A stretch of DNA of 46,221 nucleotides from JAFGBM01 sp964564915 (GTDB lineage: Bacteria; Actinomycetota; Actinomycetes; Actinomycetales; Demequinaceae), in NCBI GenBank assembly GCA_964564915.1, contig CAZMCU010000007.1:1-46221 (forward strand), in the 5' to 3' direction. Positions 40,735 through 46,221 of this stretch are shown piece after piece. Both the position numbers and the translations under genes were made by a program. Below the pieces are notes generated by a model. That model searched no databases and had not been told where the DNA came from. It saw only the letters and a program-made list of their open reading frames with translations. Numbering within the stretch: the stretch's first letter is position 1; every line of letters begins with the position of its first letter.

Positions 40735-40977
40735 CTATTCGGCCTGCGAGGTCGGGGCGGTCCTGATGCCAAGTTCGCGCTCTCGCAGAATCGTGTAGAT
40801 CCGGGAGATGTCCCGCTTGACGGCCTTGAGGCGGCCGTGGTTCTCCAATTGGCCGGTGGCCGACTGGAAGCGGAGGTTGAAGAGTTCTTCCTTCGCCTTC
40901 TTCAACTCGTCGAGGAGACGATCGTCTTCCATCCCATCGAGTTCGTCAGGCGCCAGTTCCTTGCTACCGATAGCCAT
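40735..40977 (-). CDS. rpmC: Ribosomal protein L29 (uL29)
   Basis: 80 aa. LDELKKAKEELFNLRFQSATGQLENHGRLKAVKRDISRIYTILRERELG is the conserved helical hairpin near the polypeptide exit. Overlaps rplP (TGATG). Confidence 0.97.
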   Translation of the reverse strand: MAIGSKELAPDELDGMEDDRLLDELKKAKEELFNLRFQSATGQLENHGRLKAVKRDISRIYTILRERELGIRTAPTSQAE

Positions 40978-41396
40978 CAGTTCTCACCACCCTCGCGAGT
41001 CACGAAGCGGGTTTTCATGGGCAATTTGTGCTGGGCGCGACGCAACGCCTCGCGAGCGAGCGGCTCGTCCACACCGCCGAGCTCGAAGAGCACGCGGCCG
41101 GGCTTGACGTTGGCGATCCACCACTCGGGCGAGCCCTTTCCGGAACCCATGCGGGTCTCGGCGGGCTTCTTGGTGAGCGGTCGATCGGGGTAGACGGTGA
41201 TCCACACCTTTCCACCACGCTTAATGTGGCGGGTGACGGCGATACGGGCGGCCTCGATCTGCCGGTTGGTGACGTAGGCGGGCTCGATCGCCTGGATCCC
41301 GTAGTCCCCGAAGACGACGGCAGTGCCACCCGTGGCGGCGCCGGAGCGTCCGGGATGGTGCTGCTTGCGGTGCTTGACGCGACGCGGAATCAACAT
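40977..41396 (-). CDS. rplP: Ribosomal protein L16 (uL16)
   Basis: 139 aa. MLIPRRVKHRKQHHPGRSGAATGG at the N-terminus; GKVWITVYPDRPLTKKPAETRMGSGKGSPEWWIANVKPG is diagnostic. The frame is open upstream into rpsC, but ATG 41396 is the family start. It lies 2 bp after rpsC. Confidence 0.97.
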   Translation of the reverse strand: MLIPRRVKHRKQHHPGRSGAATGGTAVVFGDYGIQAIEPAYVTNRQIEAARIAVTRHIKRGGKVWITVYPDRPLTKKPAETRMGSGKGSPEWWIANVKPGRVLFELGGVDEPLAREALRRAQHKLPMKTRFVTREGGEN

Positions 41397-41398
41397 GG

Positions 41399-42235
41399 CT
41401 AGCCCTCCGTCCCGGTCTCGGGTACGGGAGTCGCTTCGGCGGGAACGGCTTCCGCCCCAGGGGCGTCCGTTGGCGCGGAGGCTCCTCTCGAGGAACCCTC
41501 CTGGCGACCACGACGCTCTCCCGAGCCTCCGGCCCCACCGCCACGGGAAGGACGCTGCGCGCGAGGGGACTTGGCTTGCTCGGCCGCGTACTCCTTCTCC
41601 GTCATGTCGCCCTTGTAGATCCACACCTTGACGCCGATCTGACCGAACGTCGTCTTGGCCTCGAAGAGACCGTAATCGATGTTCGCGCGCAGGGTGTGAA
41701 GCGGAACGCGACCCTCGCGGTAGAACTCTGAGCGCGACATCTCCGCGCCACCGAGCCGCCCCGAACACTGGACACGGATGCCCTTGGCGCCGGCGCGAAG
41801 GGCGGACTGCATGCCCTTGCGCATGGCGCGACGGAAGGAGACGCGGGAAGCGAGTTGCTCCGCGATGCCCTGGGCTACGAGTTGGGCATCCGTCTCGGCG
41901 CTCTTCACCTCGAGGATGTTCAGTTGCACCTGCTTGCCCGTGAGCTTTTCCAGGTTCGAGCGCAACTTGTCTGCCTCGGCGCCGCGACGACCGATAACGA
42001 TGCCGGGGCGCGCGGTGTGGAGGTCGACACGGACACGCTCCCGTGTACGCTCAATCTCCACCTTGGAGATGCCGGCACGCTCCAGGCCCTTGGACATGAG
42101 ATCGCGGATCTTGACGTCCTCGGCGATGTAGTCGCGGTACCGCTCACCCTTCTTGGTGGAATCCGCGATCCACCGCGAGCGGTGATCCGTGGTGATCCCG
42201 AGGCGGTATCCGTGCGGGTTGACCTTCTGTCCCAC
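41399..42235 (-). CDS. rpsC: Ribosomal protein S3 (uS3)
   Basis: 278 aa. MGQKVNPHGYRLGITTDHRSRW from GTG 42235, a KH domain (ARPGIVIGRRGAEADKLRSNLEK) and the conserved C-terminal domain to VWIYKGDM. The last ~60 residues form an unstructured tail, first RGG-like (PSRGGGAGGSGERRGRQEG) then acidic/Pro-rich. Such tails occur in actinobacterial S3. Its start shares a G with the rplV TAG. Confidence 0.97.
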   Translation of the reverse strand: MGQKVNPHGYRLGITTDHRSRWIADSTKKGERYRDYIAEDVKIRDLMSKGLERAGISKVEIERTRERVRVDLHTARPGIVIGRRGAEADKLRSNLEKLTGKQVQLNILEVKSAETDAQLVAQGIAEQLASRVSFRRAMRKGMQSALRAGAKGIRVQCSGRLGGAEMSRSEFYREGRVPLHTLRANIDYGLFEAKTTFGQIGVKVWIYKGDMTEKEYAAEQAKSPRAQRPSRGGGAGGSGERRGRQEGSSRGASAPTDAPGAEAVPAEATPVPETGTEG

Positions 42236-42618
42236 TAGCGGGCCCCTTCCTTGACGGCGGCCTCTTCGCTGGCCACGATGACGGTGATGTGGCTCGAGCG
42301 CTTGAGGATCCGCGCCGCGCGGCCTTGAGCCCGCGGGCGAATGCGCTTCAGCATCGGCGCTTCGTCGACGAAGATCTCCTTGATGACGAGCTCCCCCTCG
42401 ACGAACCGCTCACCCGCGGCGTCGGCGGCCACGCGGGCATTTGCCACGGCGGACTCGACGAGCTTGCGAACGTTCTCCGCGACCTCTTGCTGCTGGAACT
42501 TGAGGGTCGCGATGGCGTCGACGGCCTTCTGCCCGCGGACAAGGTCGACCACGCGTCGAGCCTTCTGGGCGGTGACGCGAACGTATCGCGCCTGCGCCTT
42601 GGCTTCCATGGTTGCCAT
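42235..42618 (-). CDS. rplV: Ribosomal protein L22 (uL22)
   Basis: 127 aa. EAKAQARYVRVTAQKARRVVDLVRGQ and the tunnel-lining beta hairpin MLKRIRPRAQGRAARILKRSSHITVIV are typical. AGGAAGG precedes ATG 42618; the ATG three codons later is less well placed. Confidence 0.97.
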   Translation of the reverse strand: MATMEAKAQARYVRVTAQKARRVVDLVRGQKAVDAIATLKFQQQEVAENVRKLVESAVANARVAADAAGERFVEGELVIKEIFVDEAPMLKRIRPRAQGRAARILKRSSHITVIVASEEAAVKEGAR

Positions 42619-42643
42619 ACCTTCCTGTGGTGGGGTCGTCGCG

Positions 42644-42925
42644 CTAGACGCGACGAGCCTTCCTGTCGTCCTTGATGTGACCCTTGAACGTGCGGGTTGG
42701 GGCGAACTCGCCTAACTTGTGCCCGACCATCGACTCGGTGACAAACACCGGGACGTGCTTGCGACCGTCGTGGACGGCAAACGTGTGACCGAGGAAGTCC
42801 GGCGTGACGACGCTCCGGCGCGACCACGTCTTGATGACGTCCTTCGTGCCGGCCTCGTTCTGACCGTCCACCTTCTTCTGAAGGTGGCCGTCAACGAACG
42901 GACCCTTTTTCAAACTCCGCGGCAT
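42644..42925 (-). CDS. rpsS: Ribosomal protein S19 (uS19)
   Basis: 93 aa. MPRSLKKGPFVDGHLQKKV, TWSRRSVVTPDFLGHTFAVHDGRKHVPVFVTESMVGHKLGEFAPTRTF are diagnostic. Placed between rplB (12 bp) and rplV (25 bp). Confidence 0.97.
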   Translation of the reverse strand: MPRSLKKGPFVDGHLQKKVDGQNEAGTKDVIKTWSRRSVVTPDFLGHTFAVHDGRKHVPVFVTESMVGHKLGEFAPTRTFKGHIKDDRKARRV

Positions 42926-42937
42926 CTCAGGGGCTCC

Positions 42938-43774
42938 TTAACGCTTCTTGCCAGTACGGCGGCGACGCACGATGAGTTTGTCGCTTTCCTTGTTGGGCTT
43001 GCGGGTGCGACCCTCGGGCTTGCCCCACGGACTGACGGGGTGGCGGCCACCGGACGTCTTGCCCTCGCCGCCGCCGTGCGGGTGATCGATCGGGTTCATG
43101 GCGACACCGCGGACGGTCGGACGCTTGCCCTTCCAGCGCATGCGGCCCGCCTTGCCCCAGTTGATGTTCGACTGCTCCGCGTTACCGACCTCGCCGACGG
43201 TCGCCCGGCAGCTCGCGTCGACGTTGCGAATCTCGCCGGAGGGCATACGGAGTTGGGCGTGCGGCCCATCCTTCGCGACGAGCTGGACCGAAGCTCCGGC
43301 GGAGCGGGCGATCTTCGCGCCACCTCCGGGCTTGATTTCGATCGCGTGGATCACGGTGCCGACGGGGATATTGCGCAAGGGAAGGTTGTTCCCCGGCTTG
43401 ATGTCAGCGGACGCGCCGGCCTCGATCGCGTCGCCCTGCTTGAGGTTGTTGGGTGCGATGATGTACCGCTTCTCGCCGTCGGCGTAGTGCAAGAGGGCGA
43501 TGCGTGCGGTCCGGTTGGGGTCGTACTCGATGTGCGCAACCTTCGCGGGAACACCATCCTTGTCGTGACGACGGAAATCGATGACCCGGTACGCGCGCTT
43601 GTGCCCGCCTCCCTGGTGTCGGATGGTGATCCGACCGTTCGTGTTCCGGCCTCCGGAGTTCGTCAGCGGACGCACGAGCGACTTCTCCGGCGTCGACCGT
43701 GTGATCTCCGCGAAGTCGGCGACGGACGAACCGCGACGACCCGGCGTCGTGGGCTTGTACTTGCGAGTGGCCAT
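42938..43774 (-). CDS. rplB: Ribosomal protein L2 (uL2)
   Basis: 278 aa; needed for peptidyl transferase centre assembly. MATRKYKPTTPGRRGSSV, GRNTNGRITIRHQGGGHKR, and the C-terminal signature RGVAMNPIDHPHGGGEGKTSGGRHPVSPWGKP including the conserved histidine. ATG 43774 is the family start; 14 upstream codons in frame are spurious. Confidence 0.97.
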   Translation of the reverse strand: MATRKYKPTTPGRRGSSVADFAEITRSTPEKSLVRPLTNSGGRNTNGRITIRHQGGGHKRAYRVIDFRRHDKDGVPAKVAHIEYDPNRTARIALLHYADGEKRYIIAPNNLKQGDAIEAGASADIKPGNNLPLRNIPVGTVIHAIEIKPGGGAKIARSAGASVQLVAKDGPHAQLRMPSGEIRNVDASCRATVGEVGNAEQSNINWGKAGRMRWKGKRPTVRGVAMNPIDHPHGGGEGKTSGGRHPVSPWGKPEGRTRKPNKESDKLIVRRRRTGKKR

Positions 43775-43790
43775 GTCTCGAGCGCCCCTT

Positions 43791-44096
43791 CTAGCTAACC
43801 CGGCCGCTGAAGACATCGATCGCTTGGCCTTCGGCCACCGTAACGATCGCGCGCTTCACGTCCTTGCGCTTGCCGACGCCCGCGCGCGTGCGCTGCGCCT
43901 TGCCTTGGCGGTTGATGGTGTTGACGGAGACAACCGTGACTCCGAAGATCTGTTCGACGGCGATCTTGATCTCCGTCTTGTTCGAACGGGGATCCACCTC
44001 GAAGGTGTACCGCCCCTCGTCCATGAGCGAGTAGCTCTTCTCCGACACGATCGGCCGGATGAGGATGTCGCGGGGATTCTTTCCTGCCGTGGTCAC
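43791..44096 (-). CDS. rplW: Ribosomal protein L23 (uL23)
   Basis: 101 aa; sits at the tunnel exit and binds trigger factor/SRP. NPRDILIRPIVSEKSYSLMDEGRYTFEVDPRSNKTEIKIAVEQIFGV is typical. The start GTG 44096 overlaps the rplD stop (GTGA). Confidence 0.97.
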   Translation of the reverse strand: MTTAGKNPRDILIRPIVSEKSYSLMDEGRYTFEVDPRSNKTEIKIAVEQIFGVTVVSVNTINRQGKAQRTRAGVGKRKDVKRAIVTVAEGQAIDVFSGRVS

Positions 44097-44791
44097 TTCG
44101 CTTCCTCGCCTTCCGCCGCGACGTCGGATTCCGTCGCGACCGCCTTGACCGAACCTCCGGTCGCCGGGCCAGCCAGGAACACCGCAAGGGCTCCGGTGGT
44201 GAAAACCACATCGTCGTGAATGAGCACGTCGTACGTGTTGAGTTGGTCGACCGAGAGCACATGAAGGTCGGCGACGTTTCGGAGGGAGGCGAACGCCACC
44301 TCATCGGAGCGTTCGAGCACGACGAGAGCGGAGCGCCCTTCCGTGACGACCGTGAGCGCCGCGAGGGCGGTCTTGGTGGACGGGGTTTCCCCCACGAGCC
44401 GTTCGATGACGTGCACGCGCGCCGCGCGGGCCCGATCGGAGAGCGCACCCCGGAGGGCGGCGACCTTCATCTTCTTGGGGGTGCGCTGCGAGTAGTCGCG
44501 GGGCTGGGGGCCGTGCACCGTTCCACCACCGACGAACTGCGGCGCGCGGATGGAGCCCTGGCGGGCGCGACCCGTGCCCTTCTGCTTGTACGGCTTCCTG
44601 CCGCCACCGGCCACCATGGCGCGAGTCTTCGTCGCGTGCGTTCCCTGGCGGGCCGCGGCGCGTTGGGCGACGACGACCTGGTGAATCAACGGAATGTTGG
44701 CCTCGACGCCGAATACCTCGGCCGGCAACTCGGCCGTTCCGGACTTCTTGCCGGTCGCGTCGACGACGTCAACGGTTATCGCGGTGGCCAT
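44093..44791 (-). CDS. rplD: Ribosomal protein L4 (uL4)
   Basis: 232 aa. VFGVEANIPLIHQVVVAQRAAARQGTHATKTRAMVAGGGRKPYKQKGTGRARQGSIRAPQFVGGGTVHGP is the conserved tunnel loop. The C-terminal ~20 residues form a charged actinobacterial tail. In E. coli L4 represses its own operon; no equivalent leader site was identified here. Confidence 0.97.
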   Translation of the reverse strand: MATAITVDVVDATGKKSGTAELPAEVFGVEANIPLIHQVVVAQRAAARQGTHATKTRAMVAGGGRKPYKQKGTGRARQGSIRAPQFVGGGTVHGPQPRDYSQRTPKKMKVAALRGALSDRARAARVHVIERLVGETPSTKTALAALTVVTEGRSALVVLERSDEVAFASLRNVADLHVLSVDQLNTYDVLIHDDVVFTTGALAVFLAGPATGGSVKAVATESDVAAEGEEAK

Positions 44792-44792
44792 G

Positions 44793-45452
44793 TCACGCCC
44801 CCTTCACTGCGGAACGAACGAGGACGGTGCCACCGCGGGGTCCGGGGATGGCCCCCTTGATGAGGAGGAGGCCCTTCTCCGTGTCCGCCGAGTGGACGAT
44901 GAGGTTGAGCACGGTCTTCTGGGCGTGCCCCATGCGGCCGGCCATCTTGAGGCCCTTGAACACTCGCGACGGGGTTGAGGACGAGCCAATGGATCCTGCA
45001 TGGCGGTGATTGCGGTGTGAGCCGTGGGAGGCGCTGACGCCGTGGAACCCGTGGCGCTTCATGAGCCCCGCCGTTCCCTTGCCCTTCGTCGTGCCCGTCA
45101 CATCGACCGTCTGGCCCGATTGGAAGACCTCGGCAGTAATCTCTTGACCCAGGTTGAAGGATTCGGCGTTCGCCGTACGGATCTCCGCAAGGTGGAGGCG
45201 GGGAGTAACCCCGGCCTTCTCGAAGTGACCCTTGAGCGGCTTGGTGACCCTACGAGGGTCGACGGCCCCGAAGGCGAGTTGAATGGCGGAGTAGCCATCC
45301 TTCTCCGGTGTCCTGACCTGCGTGACGACATTGGTGTCCACCTGGACAACCGTCACGGGCACGACGCGACCGGCGTCGTCCCACACCTGGGTCATACCGA
45401 GCTTCGTGCCGAGCAGCGCCGTGACATCGCGCTGGGCGGTGGAAGTAGTCAT
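44793..45452 (-). CDS. rplC: Ribosomal protein L3 (uL3)
   Basis: 219 aa from ATG 45452 (MTTSTAQRDVTALLGTKLGMTQVWD). GAGGG lies nine bases before; an in-frame TTG two codons upstream is too close to it. VTGTTKGKGTAGLMKRHGFHG and SIGSSSTPSRVFKGLKMAGRMG are diagnostic. Confidence 0.96.
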   Translation of the reverse strand: MTTSTAQRDVTALLGTKLGMTQVWDDAGRVVPVTVVQVDTNVVTQVRTPEKDGYSAIQLAFGAVDPRRVTKPLKGHFEKAGVTPRLHLAEIRTANAESFNLGQEITAEVFQSGQTVDVTGTTKGKGTAGLMKRHGFHGVSASHGSHRNHRHAGSIGSSSTPSRVFKGLKMAGRMGHAQKTVLNLIVHSADTEKGLLLIKGAIPGPRGGTVLVRSAVKGA

Positions 45453-45473
45453 GGTCAATGTCCCTCTGCGGCC

Positions 45474-45782
45474 CTAGAGCTTGATCTCGATGTTGACGTC
45501 TGCGGGAAGGTCGAGCCGCATGAGCGAGTCAACGGCCTTGGGCGTCGGGTCAACGATGTCGATCAGGCGCTTGTGGGTCCGCATCTCGAACTGCTCGCGG
45601 CTGTCCTTGTACTTGTGGGGGGAGCGAATCACACAGAACACGTTCTTCTCCGTCGGGAGCGGCACGGGGCCGACAACCGTGGCACCGGCGCGCGTGACCG
45701 TCTCAACGATCTTGCGAGCCGAGGAGTCGATGACCTCGTGGTCATAACTCTTCAGCCTGATGCGGATCTTCTGTCCCGCCAT
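45474..45782 (-). CDS. rpsJ: Ribosomal protein S10 (uS10)
   Basis: 102 aa; first gene of the S10 cluster and also the NusE antitermination factor. MAGQKIRIRLKSYDHEVIDSSARKIVETV, GPVPLPTEKNVFCVIRSPHKYKDSREQFEMRTHKRLIDI. ATG 45782 with AGGCAGGA upstream; the longer frame from 46010 runs through the intergenic region and is spurious. Confidence 0.97.
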   Translation of the reverse strand: MAGQKIRIRLKSYDHEVIDSSARKIVETVTRAGATVVGPVPLPTEKNVFCVIRSPHKYKDSREQFEMRTHKRLIDIVDPTPKAVDSLMRLDLPADVNIEIKL

Positions 45783-45927
45783 GGCGTGGTCCTGCCTCTC
45801 CAACGACTCAGGTGCCTCTTCCCGACCCCCGCGCTCGGGCGTGTCGCGTCTCGCGGCACGCTCAGCCCAAAACAGATGGTGGGATTCGGGTTGAGATCGA
45901 AGGTCGCCCTGTCCGGGCAACCCCGAT

Positions 45928-45957
45928 ATTCTGCCAGATTTCCGCGCCCGAAGCCAA
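45928..45957 (-). promoter_or_regulatory. Candidate promoter of the S10 cluster
   Basis: Minus strand: -35-like TTGGCT (45957-45952), 18-bp spacer, -10-like CAGAAT (45933-45928), giving a leader of about 140 nt to rpsJ. The match is only fair. The 227-bp tuf-rpsJ spacer otherwise contains the tuf terminator and the rpsJ ribosome site. Confidence 0.4.
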
Positions 45958-45977
45958 CTGGCGTCCGGCGCGGAGGT

Positions 45978-46003
45978 GCGGGGCCCGGTCACCCGGGCCC
46001 CGC
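45978..46003 (-). terminator. Terminator after tuf
   Basis: A perfect 11-bp GC stem (45978-45988 with 45993-46003) with a TCAC loop, beginning 6 bp after the tuf stop. Separates tuf from the S10 cluster. Confidence 0.85.
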
Positions 46004-46009
46004 CCCGCA

Positions 46010-46221
46010 CTACTTGATGATCTTGGTCACCGTTCCGGAGCCGACGGTGCGGCCACCCTCACGGATCGCGAAGCCCTGACCCTGTTCGAGGGCAATGGGC
46101 TGAATGAGTTCGACCGTCATCTCGGTGGTGTCGCCGGGCATGACCATCTCCCTACCCTCGGGCAAGGTGATGACGCCGGTGACGTCCGTGGTGCGGATGT
46201 AGAACTGCGGACGGTAGTTCG
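46010..46221 (-). CDS. tuf: Elongation factor Tu, C-terminal part (5' end beyond window)
   Basis: About 70 C-terminal codons, read on the minus strand from the window end: YRPQFYIRTTDVTGVITLPEG, MVMPGDTTEMTVELIQPIAL, FAIREGGRTVGSGTVTKIIK then TAG at 46010-46012. This is domain 3 of EF-Tu, which delivers aminoacyl-tRNA. The order tuf-rpsJ is standard for the str/S10 boundary. Confidence 0.97.
   Translation of the reverse strand, partial: NYRPQFYIRTTDVTGVITLPEGREMVMPGDTTEMTVELIQPIALEQGQGFAIREGGRTVGSGTVTKIIK

Noticed and set aside
1..46221. tRNA, rRNA, CRISPR, insertion-sequence or prophage features
   Set aside because: No T-loop-like tRNA ends, spacer-repeat arrays, transposases or integrases were seen on either strand.

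Overview
This is a GC-rich, densely packed stretch of an actinobacterial (Actinomycetota) chromosome. Evidence includes a WhiB-type Fe-S regulator, the GuaB/GuaB3 pair, many GTG starts, alanine/arginine-rich proteins, and a gene order (guaB3-guaB-whiB-groES, tsaD-rimI-tsaB-tsaE-alr, glmS, glmM-rpsI-rplM-truA-rplQ-rpoA, then the alpha, spc and S10 ribosomal clusters) that follows the same order as the mycobacterial and streptomycete chromosome, with intervening genes missing. A Micrococcales/Actinomycetales-like lineage is my best guess; the species cannot be told from the sequence. Four runs of exactly 100 N (3621-3720, 18166-18265, 29644-29743, 36587-36686) look like nominal-length scaffold gaps; two of them sit inside 15-bp tandem repeats that encode pentapeptides in ribosomal proteins L17 and L15.

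Layout. 1-3620: the end of an unknown plus-strand gene, then an envelope-stress-type three-component module (LuxR-type response regulator, histidine kinase, divergent PspC-domain membrane protein, plus a small co-translated membrane protein cut by a gap). 3740-14209: purine and acetate metabolism (guaA, guaB3, guaB; pta-ackA), with a membrane diguanylate cyclase, a class I glutamine amidotransferase and a DEDDh exonuclease. 14427-16482: whiB, an orphan CIRCE-controlled groES, and a methyltransferase with a THUMP-like C-terminus. 16501-22547: a GH3 glycosidase (5' end lost in a gap) and the tightly overlapping acpS-alr-tsaE-tsaB-rimI-tsaD group (carrier-protein activation, D-alanine, t6A tRNA modification). 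22551-27535: amino-sugar and envelope supply (glmS, glmM, a DedA-family protein), with coaA on the opposite strand. 27545-46221: almost entirely translation, transcribed leftward: tuf end, S10 cluster (rpsJ to rpsQ), spc cluster (rplN to secY-adk-map), a small repeat protein of unknown role, infA-rpmJ-rpsM-rpsK-rpoA-rplQ-truA, and rplM-rpsI.

How it fits together. Nearly every gene serves growth: GTP synthesis, CoA and acetyl-phosphate turnover, peptidoglycan precursors, chaperonin, t6A modification and the ribosome. Coupling is strong, with repeated ATGA, GTGA, TGATG and TAATG overlaps. Several regulatory sites can be read directly: a perfect CIRCE operator before groES, a TGTGA-N6-TCACA CRP-like site before the small repeat protein, good promoters before infA and rplM-rpsI, helically phased ATCAGGG repeats between the PspC gene and its kinase, and long-stem terminators after whiB and tuf.

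No tRNA, rRNA, CRISPR array, insertion sequence or prophage gene was seen. The candidates for something less described are the small leucine-rich-variant/HEAT-like protein between map and infA with its CRP-like site, the pentapeptide-repeat tails on L15 and L17, the structured leader before rpsM, and the PspC module with its phased repeats.
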